In this document: piece after piece, positions 1 through 7,798 of the stretch
Layout: every line of letters begins with the position of its first letter
How positions within the stretch are numbered: position 1 is the first letter of the stretch
Assembly (NCBI GenBank): GCA_944387625.1
Contig: CALXFQ010000011.1
Span: 1-39,022 of the forward strand
Length of the DNA: 39,022 nucleotides
Reading direction: 5' to 3'
From: an uncultured Oscillospiraceae bacterium
GTDB lineage: Bacteria > Bacillota > Clostridia > Oscillospirales > Oscillospiraceae
Position numbers and translations under genes: made by a program
Notes under the pieces: generated by a model
Told to the model about the DNA's origin: nothing
Seen by the model: only the letters and a program-made list of their open reading frames with translations
The model's database searches: none

Positions 1-144
1 CAACAGATCATCAATGACATGATCGGCATATCCATCACCTGATCCTTTCGGTTGGTATGCCGCCAAGCCGCTTCTAAACCAAACTGTCTGCATTCCGTAC
101 TGTTTGGCAGGGACGATGTCATTATCCAAGCCATCCATCGTCAT
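1..144 (-). pseudogene. HAD-superfamily hydrolase, C-terminal remnant (runs off left edge)
   Basis: Reading leftward from an ATG at 144, the frame gives DGLDNDIVPAKQYGMQTVWF followed by an acidic/aromatic tail ending ADHVIDDLL. This resembles motif IV and the C-terminal strand of HAD phosphatases, usually GDxLDNDI-PAK-GM-T-W. The aspartates of motif IV are present, but the preceding Ile-Gly is not, and motifs I-III are absent. An in-frame TGA lies three codons upstream of the ATG and no good ribosome site is visible. I read it as the 3' part of a gene whose 5' part was lost or frameshifted. A complete gene with a very unusual start is unlikely, because the nucleophile Asp motif would be missing. 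The true 3' end lies outside the window. Confidence 0.5.
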
Positions 145-361
145 TATAAATCAAAGCCGTAAATATTTCTACTATATTTCCATCCTGTCTTTTTTGGCCG
201 CTGGAGCTTGATCCATTCGGCGCCTTGATAGGAATATTTTTTTCCCCAAAAACGTCTTTGAGATCCATGATGTGATAAGTCTTCAAGGCCGGTGCCGACG
301 TAAAACGGCGTCGCCTGCTTTTGCCGCCTGTAAGCGGTGCGTTTTCGATCCTCTTCCGCTC
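145..361. other. AT-richer stretch without a convincing gene
   Basis: This stretch is clearly AT-richer than the coding sequence on its right. On the minus strand a 48-codon frame (ATG at 268, stop at 122) overlaps the HAD remnant in another frame. It has no good Shine-Dalgarno and resembles no family I know. It could be decayed HAD coding sequence or the edge of an insertion or deletion. No hairpin with a T-run and no inverted terminal repeats are visible. Confidence 0.35.
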
Positions 362-390
362 TTGCAATTGTTGGGGAAAGAGGATAAAAT
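362..390 (+). promoter_or_regulatory. Probable sigma-A promoter of the patatin gene
   Basis: TTGCAA (362-367) and TAAAAT (385-390) are separated by 17 bp, about 70 bp upstream of the patatin start codon. Both boxes are one or two mismatches from consensus. Confidence 0.45.
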
Positions 391-461
391 ATGCTCATTG
401 AGCCGGCGGCGGAACGGCCGGCGGCTGTTTGGGCCATGCCGGGGAAGAGAGGAGATCGGAA

Positions 462-1301
462 ATGAAGATCGGATTGACATTGGAAGGCGGCGCCATGCGT
501 GGGATGTATACCGCCGGTGTTTTGGACACCTTTCTGGAAGAAGGGATCCGGGCGGATATGGTGGCCGGGGCCTCTGCCGGGGCGTTGTTCGGGGCCAATT
601 TCCTCTCCGGCCAGAAGGGCCGGGTGATCCGCTACAACAAGCGGTTCAACCGGGACCCGAACTACATTGGTCTGCGGCCGCTGCTGCGGGAGGGGAACAT
701 CGTCAGCACCCCCTATGCCTATGAGAAGGTCCCCCGGGAGCTGGACCCTTTTGACGATGAAACATTCCGGGCCTCCGGGATCCCGTTCTACGCGGTGATC
801 ACGGACATGGACAGCGGTCTGGCGGAATATGTCCGGATCTGTTCGGTGTTTGAGCAGATGGATGTCCTCCGGGCCTCCGGCTCCATGCCCTTCGTTTCCC
901 GGCCGGTGCGGATCGGGGAGAAGCAGTATTTGGACGGCGGGATCGCCGATCCGATCCCCTTCCGCTATCTGGCGGACCAGGGCTGTGACCGGCAGATCGT
1001 GGTGCTCACCCGGGACGCAAGCTACCGAAAAAAGCCTATGAGCAAGGCGGCGGTCCGGGCCTATGGGAGATACCCCCGGCTCCAGCAGCGGCTCCTGAGC
1101 CGCCACCAGGAGTATAACGACGCTTTGGAACTGCTCCAGGCGTGGGCGCGGGAGGGGAGGGCCTTTGTGATCCGGCCCTCGGAACCGATCCGGATCGGCC
1201 GGATCGAAAAGGACCCCCAGCGTTTACAGCAGGTCTACGAGCTGGGCGTAAAGGACGCCCATGACCGGCTGGCGGAGCTGAAGAACTGGATGGAGAAGTA
1301 A
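462..1301 (+). CDS. Patatin-like phospholipase family protein
   Basis: A 279-residue Ser/Asp-dyad acyl hydrolase that probably cleaves acyl esters of membrane lipids. The oxyanion-hole motif GGAMRG is at residues 9-14. The nucleophile elbow GASAG puts the serine at 38, and the catalytic Asp-Gly-Gly (YLDGG) puts the Asp at 158. No signal peptide or membrane segment is seen, so the protein is probably cytoplasmic. It matches the bacterial YjjU/RssA-like group in size and motif order. The ATG at 462 is chosen because GAGGAG lies just upstream and the oxyanion motif normally starts within the first 10 residues; an in-frame GTG at 429 lacks this support. It stands alone between its own promoter and a terminator shared with the opposing acetyltransferase gene. 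Substrate is unknown. Confidence 0.9.
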   Translation: MKIGLTLEGGAMRGMYTAGVLDTFLEEGIRADMVAGASAGALFGANFLSGQKGRVIRYNKRFNRDPNYIGLRPLLREGNIVSTPYAYEKVPRELDPFDDETFRASGIPFYAVITDMDSGLAEYVRICSVFEQMDVLRASGSMPFVSRPVRIGEKQYLDGGIADPIPFRYLADQGCDRQIVVLTRDASYRKKPMSKAAVRAYGRYPRLQQRLLSRHQEYNDALELLQAWAREGRAFVIRPSEPIRIGRIEKDPQRLQQVYELGVKDAHDRLAELKNWMEK

Positions 1302-1322
1302 AACCTGCCCGCCAGCGGGCAG

Positions 1323-1363
1323 AAAAAACAGACCGGCCTGTGGATCGTTCACGGCCGGTCTTT
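1323..1363. terminator. Bidirectional intrinsic terminator between patatin and GNAT genes
   Basis: GACCGGCC (1331-1338) pairs with GGCCGGTC (1353-1360). On the minus strand the hairpin is followed by TGTTTTTT, a good terminator about 20 nt past the acetyltransferase stop. On the plus strand only TTT follows. A second hairpin (CTGCCCGC 1305-1312 with GCGGGCAG 1315-1322) sits directly after the patatin stop but lacks a plus-strand T-run. Confidence 0.8.
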
Positions 1364-1381
1364 GTGTGCGTACAGCGCTTC

Positions 1382-1894
1382 TCACCCGATCCCAAATTCG
1401 TCGGCATATCGAAGGGTCCCATGGACCTCCGGCGCGGACGGGTCCAGCCTGCAGGCCATGAAATTCTCTCTTGGCACCTGGAAAGGGGGGACGATCCCCA
1501 GGGTGTCCGCCGGTACATAGCCTGTCCGGGGATAATAGCGCTCGCTGCCCAATACAACGGAATATCCGTATCCCAGCGCCCTGGCGACCCGGTGTCCTGC
1601 TTCCATTAAAGCGGTCCCGATCCCTTTTCTCTGGTATCCGGGAAGCACGGACAGCGGCGCCAACGCCAGGACCACCTGGTCTGCCACCGTCGCTTTGGTA
1701 AACAGGATATGGCCCACGATCTTCCCGTCCTCTTCCGCCACCAGAGAAAGGGCAGGGATATACGCATCGCTTTTTCGCAAGGCGTTCACCAGATCCTGCT
1801 CGTTTCCGTCGGCGTGTTCCGCGTGGGCAAAAGCCTCTCGCACCAGCGCGTAGATCGCGTCACGATCGCGCGCTTCTTCTTTCCGAATGATCAT
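1382..1894 (-). CDS. GNAT family N-acetyltransferase (YhbS-like)
   Basis: A 170-residue protein of the GCN5-related fold, transferring an acetyl group from acetyl-CoA to an unknown amine. The acetyl-CoA-binding motif A is clear in the middle: PLSVLPGYQRKGIGTALM, with the Q/R-x-x-G-x-G/A pyrophosphate loop as QRKGIG. It is preceded by the beta-4 strand VALALAPL. The tail VVLGSERYYPRTGYVPA matches the YhbS-type predicted acetyltransferases. The start at 1894 is preferred over an ATG five codons upstream because GGAGGTG sits at the right distance from it. The gene is monocistronic, ending at the bidirectional terminator. Confidence 0.88.
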   Translation of the reverse strand: MIIRKEEARDRDAIYALVREAFAHAEHADGNEQDLVNALRKSDAYIPALSLVAEEDGKIVGHILFTKATVADQVVLALAPLSVLPGYQRKGIGTALMEAGHRVARALGYGYSVVLGSERYYPRTGYVPADTLGIVPPFQVPRENFMACRLDPSAPEVHGTLRYADEFGIG

Positions 1895-1960
1895 TAAGCA
1901 CCTCCGCAAGTTTCTGCTTAATTATATCCTCAATACAGGAAAAAGTCCATGGCCTGCCGC

Positions 1961-1995
1961 AAAAAAAGCGCCCGAAGAGGCGTAGCCTCTTCGGG
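1961..1995 (-). terminator. Intrinsic terminator of the SPFH-RHH operon
   Basis: An 11-bp perfect stem (1971-1981 with 1985-1995, 3-nt loop) is followed on the minus strand by seven T residues (1961-1967). It lies 13 bp past the RHH gene stop. Confidence 0.9.
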
Positions 1996-2008
1996 CACGG
2001 TCAGGCGC

Positions 2009-2206
2009 TTACAGATCCAGCTCCGGCGGCACGTCCAGCTCCTCCGGGACGTATCGCCCATTTTTCTTGCGCTGGCGGACGCACTCGGACAGCAGATATT
2101 CGATCTGGCCGTTGACAGAGCGAAAATCGTCCTCCGCCCAGGCGGCGATGGCGTCATACAGCTTTTCGGACAGCCGCAGAGGGATCTGCTTCTTGGGGGA
2201 GGCCAT
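2009..2206 (-). CDS. Small ribbon-helix-helix (Arc-like) DNA-binding protein
   Basis: A 65-residue protein with the pattern of an Arc/MetJ ribbon-helix-helix fold. A short basic beta strand (KKQIPLRLS, residues 5-13) is followed by helix A (EKLYDAIAAWAEDD), a turn with Ser-Val-Asn-Gly, and helix B (QIEYLLSECVRQRKK). The tail is acidic and proline-rich. The start overlaps the stop of the SPFH gene in a TGATG arrangement, so the two are translationally coupled. Such proteins dimerise and bind palindromic or tandem operators, and a 24-bp palindrome overlaps the promoter of this operon. Autoregulation is an inference. No toxin gene is adjacent, so an antitoxin role is not supported. Confidence 0.75.
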   Translation of the reverse strand: MASPKKQIPLRLSEKLYDAIAAWAEDDFRSVNGQIEYLLSECVRQRKKNGRYVPEELDVPPELDL

Positions 2207-3234
2207 CAGTACAGACTGCCGGTGTTCACGATCGGCTGAGCATCGTGATTGCCGCAAAGCACCACCAGCAGATTGGATACCATGGCCGCCTTCCGCTCCT
2301 CATCCAACTCCACGAGCTGGTTCTCGCTGAGCCGCTCCAGGGCCATCTCCACCATGCCCACGGCGCCGTCCACGATCATCTTTCTGGCGTCGATGATGGC
2401 GAAGGCCTGCTGACGCTGGAGCATCACCGCCGCGATCTCCGGGGCGTAGGCCAGGTAGGTGATCCGGGCCTCCAGGATCTCCAGGCCCGCGTCCTGGACC
2501 TTGCTTTGGATCTCGTCCCGGATCCGATCGGCCACCACCTCGCTGGAGCCGCGCAGACTGCCTTCGTCGGCCTGGCCGTCGCCGGTGGTATCCACGTTGG
2601 GGGCTACATCGTAGGGGTAGATCCGCACGATGTCCCGCAGGGCGCTGTCACACTGTAAGGACAGGTACTCCTTGTAATTGTCCACGTTGAACACCGCCTT
2701 GGCGGTATCCACTACCCGCCAGGTCACGGCGATGCCGATCTCCACCGGGTTGCCCAGGCAGTCGTTGATCTTCTGCCGGGCGTTGCTCAGGGTCATGACC
2801 TTCAGGGAGATCTTCTTCTCCGCCGCGGGGGCGGCGGTCTGGACGCCGGAGGCGGTGACCAGCATGGTGGTCTTGGCGTTTCCTTCCACATCGCCGCTTT
2901 GGCCCAGCTTGGTCTTGGCGGCGGGATTCACCGCCACGCAGAAGGGATGGACGAAGTAGAAGCCCTCGTCCTTCAGGGTCCCCACATACTTGCCGAACAG
3001 GGTCAGCACCAGCGCCTCCTGGGGCTTGATGATCTTCAGGCCCAGGAAGGGGATGAACCCCAGGCACAGCCACACCAGGCCCACCACGAAGATCGCCACG
3101 GACCCGGACCCGCCGTCCCCGTCCAGTCCGATCGCGCCGAACACCACCGCCGCCACCGCCAGCAGATACAGCGCAAGGGTGATCGCCAGGGCCATAAAGC
3201 CGTTTTGGCTCTTCTTTAGGATCTTTTCTTCCAT
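2206..3234 (-). CDS. SPFH/Band-7 domain membrane protein
   Basis: A 342-residue protein with two hydrophobic segments near the N-terminus (about 13-36 and 45-66). An SPFH (stomatin/prohibitin/flotillin/HflK) domain follows from about 70 to 290, recognised by [20 protein letters not shown], the [12 protein letters not shown] strand and the [19 protein letters not shown] helix-strand region. These proteins oligomerise on membranes and scaffold proteases or lipid microdomains. This one lacks the long coiled coil of flotillins and has no adjacent NfeD partner. AGGAGGT lies just upstream of the ATG. It is first in a two-gene operon with the RHH protein. The specific cellular job is unknown. Confidence 0.88.
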   Translation of the reverse strand: MEEKILKKSQNGFMALAITLALYLLAVAAVVFGAIGLDGDGGSGSVAIFVVGLVWLCLGFIPFLGLKIIKPQEALVLTLFGKYVGTLKDEGFYFVHPFCVAVNPAAKTKLGQSGDVEGNAKTTMLVTASGVQTAAPAAEKKISLKVMTLSNARQKINDCLGNPVEIGIAVTWRVVDTAKAVFNVDNYKEYLSLQCDSALRDIVRIYPYDVAPNVDTTGDGQADEGSLRGSSEVVADRIRDEIQSKVQDAGLEILEARITYLAYAPEIAAVMLQRQQAFAIIDARKMIVDGAVGMVEMALERLSENQLVELDEERKAAMVSNLLVVLCGNHDAQPIVNTGSLY

Positions 3235-3258
3235 GATCCATACCTCCTAATAAATTGG

Positions 3259-3282
3259 TATCATTATGATATCATAACGATA
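3259..3282. promoter_or_regulatory. 24-bp palindromic operator candidate over the SPFH-RHH promoter
   Basis: The half-sites TATCATTATGAT (3259-3270) and ATCATAACGATA (3271-3282) are inverted copies with one mismatch. The palindrome covers the -10 box of the minus-strand promoter and ends 25 bp before the SPFH start. Position and symmetry suit a repressor, with the RHH protein of the same operon as the obvious candidate (inference). Confidence 0.6.
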
Positions 3283-3294
3283 CATGGAAGTCAA
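3266..3294 (-). promoter_or_regulatory. Promoter of the SPFH-RHH operon
   Basis: On the minus strand TTGACT (3294-3289) and TATCAT (3271-3266) are exactly 17 bp apart, with a TG dinucleotide one base before the -10 (extended -10). The -10 lies in the centre of the palindrome. Confidence 0.75.
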
Positions 3295-3327
3295 GGCATA
3301 TCTTTCCAAATACTGAAAAAAATAAGA

Positions 3328-3356
3328 TCGACTTTTATTACAAAATAGGGTATGAT
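3328..3356 (+). promoter_or_regulatory. Possible promoter of the comM-thiI-pncC-gtrA run
   Basis: TCGACT (3328-3333) and TATGAT (3351-3356) have 17-bp spacing, 31 bp before the comM ATG. The -35 box is weak (4 of 6). Confidence 0.35.
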
Positions 3357-3387
3357 TATTTGGATAGATCAGAAGGGAGGCGCGGCC

Positions 3388-4905
3388 ATGATCTGCAGTG
3401 TGCATACCCTGGGCATCTCCGGGATCCGGGGCAGTTCGGTGGTGGCGGAGTGCTATATCTCCAACGGCCTGCCGGGCTTTGACATCGTAGGCTTGCCGGA
3501 CGCCGCCGTGAAGGAGGCCCGGGAGCGGGTCCGGGCGGCGGCAAAGAACTCCGGCCTCCATTTTCCCACCAGCCGGATCACCGTGAACCTGGCCCCTGCC
3601 AACCAGAAGAAGGCCGGGACCCACTACGATCTGCCGATCCTGCTGAGCATCATGGCCGCCTGCGGCAATATCCGCCGTCCCCGGTCCAACAGCGCCTTTC
3701 TCGGGGAGGTGAGCCTGGACGGCCAGCTCCGGCCGGTCTGCGGAGTGCTGCCCATGGCGCTGGCCGCCAAGCGGGAGGGGATCGAAACGCTGTTCGTCCC
3801 GGCGGAAAACGCGGCGGAGGCCACCCTGGCCCGAGGCCCGGCGGTGATCGGGGTGAAGACCGTCAGGGACCTGGCGGCGGCGCTCAATGGAGAGCTGGCG
3901 CTTCCCGAGGAGCCGCCCTGGATGCCCGCGCGCAGCCCGGTCGAGGGCCTGGACTTCAAGGATGTGCTGGGGCAGGAGCAGGTGAAGCGGGCGCTGGAGG
4001 TGGCGGCTGCCGGCAGTCACAACGTACTGCTGATCGGGCCGCCTGGCTCGGGCAAAAGTATGCTCAGCAAGCGTCTGCCCTCGATCCTGCCGGACATGAC
4101 CTGGGAGGAGTCCCTGGAGGTCAGCCAGATCTACTCGGTGATGGGGCTGCTCTCTCCCGGAGAGCCGCTGATCACCCGGCGGCCCTTCCGGTCGCCGCAC
4201 CACACCATATCCAACGCCGGTCTGGTAGGCGGCGGCACCAACCCCAGGCCGGGAGAGATCTCCATGGCCCATAAAGGGGTGCTGTTTCTGGACGAGCTGC
4301 CCGAGTTTCGGAAGGACACCCTGGACCTGATGCGCCAGCCCTTGGAGGATGGTCACGTTACCATCTCCCGGGTCTCCGGGGCGGTGACCTATCCGGCGGA
4401 ATTTATGATGGTGTGCGCCATGAACCCCTGCAAATGCGGCTGGCATGGCGATCCCTCCGGCCGCTGTACTTGCTCGGCCCAGGCGGTGGCCGCCTACCGA
4501 AGCCGGATCTCCGGGCCTATGCTGGACCGGATCGACATCGTGGTGGAGGTCCCGGCGGTGAAGTTCCAGGAGCTGCGGATCCGGGCGGAGGCGGAACCTT
4601 CCGCCAGCATCAAGGAGCGGGTGGATCAGGCCAGAGCCCGGCAGGAGCGCCGGTTCGGAGCGGGCAGCGCCATGTGCAACGCCCGGATGGGTCCCCAGGA
4701 GCTGCGTAGCTTCTGCACCCTGGATGAGGAATGCGGCAGGCTCATGGAGCGGGCTTTCAAAGCCCTGGGCCTTACCGCCCGGTCCTACGACCGGATCTTG
4801 CGGGTGGCCCGGACCATTGCGGATCTGGAGGGGAGCCGGGATATCCGGCCCCAGCATATCGCCGAAGCGATCCAATATCGGACGGTGGATCTTTCCGCCC
4901 GTTAA
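3388..4905 (+). CDS. comM: YifB/ComM family Mg-chelatase-like AAA+ ATPase
   Basis: A 505-residue AAA+ protein. The N-terminal Lon-protease-like fold (MICSVHTLGISGI, GLPGFDIVGLPDAAVKEARERV) is typical of YifB. The central Mg-chelatase ATPase module has Walker A GPPGSGKS near 217-224 and Walker B LFLDELPEF, and the C-terminal lid contains RSYDRILRVARTIADL. A Cys-rich insert (CAMNPCKCGWHGDPSGRCTC) fits the zinc-binding insertion of the family. In transforming bacteria ComM is a hexameric helicase driving branch migration during integration of incoming DNA; its role in Clostridia is less clear. The ATG at 3388 is chosen because GGGAGG lies 7 nt upstream; an earlier in-frame ATG at 3352 has no such site. 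Confidence 0.93.
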   Translation: MICSVHTLGISGIRGSSVVAECYISNGLPGFDIVGLPDAAVKEARERVRAAAKNSGLHFPTSRITVNLAPANQKKAGTHYDLPILLSIMAACGNIRRPRSNSAFLGEVSLDGQLRPVCGVLPMALAAKREGIETLFVPAENAAEATLARGPAVIGVKTVRDLAAALNGELALPEEPPWMPARSPVEGLDFKDVLGQEQVKRALEVAAAGSHNVLLIGPPGSGKSMLSKRLPSILPDMTWEESLEVSQIYSVMGLLSPGEPLITRRPFRSPHHTISNAGLVGGGTNPRPGEISMAHKGVLFLDELPEFRKDTLDLMRQPLEDGHVTISRVSGAVTYPAEFMMVCAMNPCKCGWHGDPSGRCTCSAQAVAAYRSRISGPMLDRIDIVVEVPAVKFQELRIRAEAEPSASIKERVDQARARQERRFGAGSAMCNARMGPQELRSFCTLDEECGRLMERAFKALGLTARSYDRILRVARTIADLEGSRDIRPQHIAEAIQYRTVDLSAR

Positions 4906-4932
4906 CAATACATCTACAGAAAAGGAAGCCAT

Positions 4933-6123
4933 ATGAACGAGATCTTTTTGATGAAGCTGGGCGAGATCGTCCTCAAGGGCGCCAACAAGCGCCAGTTTGA
5001 AAACAAACTGCGGCAGAACGTCCGCCGCCGGATGAAGCCCTTCGGCAATTTTGATGTGTATATCATGCAGTCTACGGTGTATGTCCAGCCCCTGGACCAG
5101 GAGGCGGATCTGGAAGGGGCCTGGGCGGCCTGCCACACCATTTTCGGGGTGGTGAGCCTGTGCCGGTGCCGTCCCTGTGAGAAGGACCTGGACGCGATCT
5201 ACAACGCGATCGAAGAATACCTGGGGGAGGACCTGGACTGTGCCAAGTCCTTCAAGGTGGAGTCCAAGCGGTCCGACAAGGCCTTCCCCATGACCTCCAT
5301 CGCCATCTCCCAGGAGATCGGCGGCCGTCTGGCAGAGGCCCATCCCACCGTGGAGGTGGATGTCCACCACCCGGAGTATACGGTCTATGTGGAGATCCGT
5401 GACCTGGCGGCCTATGTCCACGGACCGGCGGAGCCGGGGGCCGGCGGCCTGCCCACCGGCGTGGGGGGACGGGCCATGTGTCTGCTCTCCGGCGGCATCG
5501 ACTCGCCTGTGGCGGCGTATATGATGGCCAAGCGGGGCATGGAGATCGAGTGCGTCCACTTCTTCTCCTATCCCTACACCTCCCAGCTTGCCAGGGACAA
5601 GGTGCTGGAGCTGGCACGGCTGGTGACCCGGTATTCCGGGCGGATGACGGTGAACATCGTGTCCTTTACCAAGATCCAGGAGCAGATCCGGGACCATTGC
5701 CCGGAGGAATTCTTTACCCTGATCATGCGCCGGTTCATGATGGAGATCGCCCAGCGGATCGCCAAGGCCGATGGCTGCGGCGCGCTGATCACCGGCGAGA
5801 ACCTGGGCCAGGTGGCCTCCCAGACCATGGAGGCCATGACCGTCACCGGCGCGGTGGTGGACATCCCGATCTTCATGCCGCTGATCGGCATGGACAAGGA
5901 GGAGATCGTGACCATCGCCCGGAAGATCGGCACCCTGGACACCTCCATCCTTCCGTATGAGGACTGCTGTACCGTGTTCACCCCCAAGCACCCCAAGACC
6001 AAGCCCACCCTGGGCCAGGTGCTCCACGCGGAACAGAAGCTGGATCGGGAGGCCCTGATCCGGGAGGCCCTGGAAACGGTGGAGAAGCTGACGGTGAGAT
6101 ATCATGACGACCCTTTGCTGTGA
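4933..6123 (+). CDS. thiI: tRNA 4-thiouridine synthase ThiI
   Basis: A 396-residue sulfurtransferase that adenylates U8 of tRNA and inserts sulfur; in some organisms it also feeds thiamine thiazole synthesis. Regions in order: an N-terminal ferredoxin-like segment starting MNEIFLMKLGEIVLKGANK; a THUMP domain to about 165; and a PP-loop adenylation domain with LLSGGIDSPVAAYMM at about 185-200. The catalytic-region Cys (EDCCTVF) lies near the C-terminus. The C-terminal rhodanese domain of the E. coli enzyme is absent, as usual in Firmicutes, so sulfur must come from a cysteine desulfurase, not encoded here. The ribosome site is AAAGGA. Its end overlaps pncC by 20 nt. Confidence 0.95.
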   Translation: MNEIFLMKLGEIVLKGANKRQFENKLRQNVRRRMKPFGNFDVYIMQSTVYVQPLDQEADLEGAWAACHTIFGVVSLCRCRPCEKDLDAIYNAIEEYLGEDLDCAKSFKVESKRSDKAFPMTSIAISQEIGGRLAEAHPTVEVDVHHPEYTVYVEIRDLAAYVHGPAEPGAGGLPTGVGGRAMCLLSGGIDSPVAAYMMAKRGMEIECVHFFSYPYTSQLARDKVLELARLVTRYSGRMTVNIVSFTKIQEQIRDHCPEEFFTLIMRRFMMEIAQRIAKADGCGALITGENLGQVASQTMEAMTVTGAVVDIPIFMPLIGMDKEEIVTIARKIGTLDTSILPYEDCCTVFTPKHPKTKPTLGQVLHAEQKLDREALIREALETVEKLTVRYHDDPLL

Positions 6124-6568
6124 TCTGATCGCCGCCCTGCGGGGCCGGACCATCGCCACGGCGGAAAGCTGTACCGGCGGCATGATCGGCGCGGCGATCA
6201 CCGCCGTGCCTGGCGCTTCCAAGGTCTACAAAGGCGGCATCATCAGCTATACCAACGAGGTCAAGGAGCGGTGCCTGGGGGTCGATCCCGGCGTGCTGGA
6301 GCAGTACGGCGCCGTATCCGGCCAGGTGGCCGGTGCCATGGCCAGCGGCGCCCGACGGGTGCTGGGCAGCGATGTGGCGGTGTCCGTCACGGGCCTGGCC
6401 GGTCCCGGGGGAGATGGCCGGGGAGAGCCGGTGGGCACGGTCTTCATCGGCTACGCGGACCGGCACCAGACCCTGGCCAAGAAATTCCGCTTCTACGGCG
6501 ACCGGGACGATATCCGCCAGCAGGCCGCCCGGACGGCTCTTGAGATGGTATTGGAGATGATCGGATGA
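6104..6568 (+). CDS. pncC: CinA C-terminal-domain protein, nicotinamide-nucleotide amidase (PncC-like)
   Basis: A 154-residue stand-alone CinA C-terminal domain. The family deamidates nicotinamide mononucleotide to nicotinate mononucleotide in NAD recycling. Signature stretches are ATAESCTGGMIGAAIT (active-site Ser/Thr region), VDPGVLEQYGAVSGQVA and SVTGLAGPGGDGRGEPVGTV. The N-terminal molybdopterin-like domain of full CinA is absent. It starts inside the thiI coding end (20-nt overlap), implying coupled translation, and its stop overlaps the gtrA start by 4 nt (ATGA). Confidence 0.93.
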   Translation: MTTLCCDLIAALRGRTIATAESCTGGMIGAAITAVPGASKVYKGGIISYTNEVKERCLGVDPGVLEQYGAVSGQVAGAMASGARRVLGSDVAVSVTGLAGPGGDGRGEPVGTVFIGYADRHQTLAKKFRFYGDRDDIRQQAARTALEMVLEMIG

Positions 6569-6969
6569 AAGAGCTTTGGAAGAAATACCGGGACCTGGTC
6601 GTGTACCTGGTATTCGGCGTGCTGACCACGGCGGTCAATTACCTGGTGTATCTGCCCTGCTATCATCTGCTCCGCTGGCCGGCCTCCGTGAGCAACGTGG
6701 CGGCCTGGGTGGTGGCGGTGGCCTTTGCCTTCCTTACCAACAAGCCCCTGGTATTCCAGAGCCACGACTGGTCCTGGAAGGTGGTGGGGCCGGAACTGTC
6801 CAAATTCCTGGCCTGCCGGATCGGGTCCGGGCTGTTGGAAACGGCTGTTTTGTTCCTGACGGTGGACGTCCTTGCCTGGGACGGCAACTGGATGAAACTG
6901 ATCACTTCCGTGCTGGTGGTGATCGCCAACTATGTGGGCAGCAAACTGCTGGTGTTCAGGAAGAAATAA
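6565..6969 (+). CDS. GtrA family membrane protein
   Basis: A 134-residue protein with four predicted membrane helices. It has the typical GtrA opening (LVVYLVFGVLTTAVNYLVYL), a conserved AFLTNKPLVF loop near the middle and a C-terminal NYVGSKLLVFRKK. Family members are thought to help move polyprenol-linked sugars across the membrane. No glycosyltransferase partner is adjacent, so the substrate is unknown. The ATGA overlap with pncC makes it the last gene of the comM run, before an intrinsic terminator. Confidence 0.9.
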   Translation: MKELWKKYRDLVVYLVFGVLTTAVNYLVYLPCYHLLRWPASVSNVAAWVVAVAFAFLTNKPLVFQSHDWSWKVVGPELSKFLACRIGSGLLETAVLFLTVDVLAWDGNWMKLITSVLVVIANYVGSKLLVFRKK

Positions 6970-6971
6970 AT

Positions 6972-7003
6972 ATTGGCCCGCCTGCTGTGGTGGGCCAATT
7001 TTA
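6972..7003 (+). terminator. Intrinsic terminator after gtrA
   Basis: An 11-bp stem (6972-6982 with 6989-6999, one G-T pair, 6-nt loop) is followed by TTTAAT. It begins 3 bp after the gtrA stop. Confidence 0.75.
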
Positions 7004-7056
7004 ATAAATTACACACATATAATTCATATTTTCCTGTGGCGGCAGGAGTGGAGATA

Positions 7057-7065
7057 TGGTATAAT
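7057..7065 (+). promoter_or_regulatory. Extended -10 promoter of the FtsX-type ABC exporter
   Basis: TGGTATAAT is a perfect -10 with the extended TGn element. No convincing -35 is found at 16-18 bp. The first gene starts 32 bp downstream. Confidence 0.6.
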
Positions 7066-7096
7066 GGGCTAAATCGAAACGGACGAGGTGAGGTCT

Positions 7097-7798
7097 ATGG
7101 CGTTTGTTGAATTTGAAAAAGTGAGCAAGACCTATCACATGGGCGAGGTGACCATCCAGGCCCTGCGGGATGCCAGCTTTACCGTGGAGAAGGGGGAGCT
7201 GGTGGTGATCGTCGGCCCCTCCGGCGCCGGCAAGACCACCTTGCTGAACATCCTGGGAGGCATGGACACCCTGACCGCCGGCCGGGTGGTGCTGGACGGC
7301 CAGGAGATCTCCTCTTTGAATAAAAAACAGCTCACCGCCTACCGCCGCAACGATGTGGGCTTTGTGTTCCAGTTTTACAACCTGGTGGGGAACCTGACGG
7401 GCCTGGAAAATGTGGAGCTGGCAAACCAGATCTGCAAAGCGCCGCTGGATGCCGCCCAGGTCCTGAAAGATGTGGGGCTGGAGGGGCGGATGAGGAATTT
7501 CCCCAGCCAGCTCTCCGGCGGCGAGCAGCAGCGGGTGGCGATCGCCCGGGCCTTGGCCAAGGCCCCCAAGCTGCTGCTGTGCGACGAGCCTACCGGCGCG
7601 CTGGATCAGAACACCGGCAAGGCGATCTTGAAACTGCTGCAGGATACCGCCCGCAGTTCCGGGATGACGGTGATCATCATCACCCACAACAGCGCCCTGA
7701 CCGCCATGGCGGACCGGGTGATCCGGGTGAAAAACGGCACGGTGGAGTCCGTCACCGTGAACGACGATCCTAAAGATATCGCGGAGATCGAATGGTGA
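7097..7798 (+). CDS. ABC transporter ATP-binding protein (MacB/LolD type)
   Basis: A 233-residue ABC ATPase. Walker A is GPSGAGKTT, the Q-loop is [13 protein letters not shown], the signature is [15 protein letters not shown], Walker B is [12 protein letters not shown], and the switch His follows in IIITHNSAL. The FYNL after the Q-loop and GALD after Walker B are typical of the LolD/MacB/SalX group, which drives mechanotransmission permeases rather than solute import. The ATG at 7097 is preceded by GAGGTGAGG. The stop overlaps the permease start by 7 nt, so the two subunits form one transporter. Confidence 0.93.
   Translation: MAFVEFEKVSKTYHMGEVTIQALRDASFTVEKGELVVIVGPSGAGKTTLLNILGGMDTLTAGRVVLDGQEISSLNKKQLTAYRRNDVGFVFQFYNLVGNLTGLENVELANQICKAPLDAAQVLKDVGLEGRMRNFPSQLSGGEQQRVAIARALAKAPKLLLCDEPTGALDQNTGKAILKLLQDTARSSGMTVIIITHNSALTAMADRVIRVKNGTVESVTVNDDPKDIAEIEW

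Noticed and set aside
144-1106. 320-codon minus-strand frame across the patatin gene
   Set aside because: The patatin catalytic motifs on the plus strand are decisive, and this frame has no recognisable domain.
2009-2206. Antitoxin of a toxin-antitoxin pair
   Set aside because: The RHH fold fits, but no small toxin gene lies beside it; the coupled partner is an SPFH protein.
3247-6222. 991-codon open frame antisense to comM and thiI
   Set aside because: A by-product of GC-rich codon use. It has no domain, is rich in His/Gly/Pro, and the opposite strand encodes well-known proteins.
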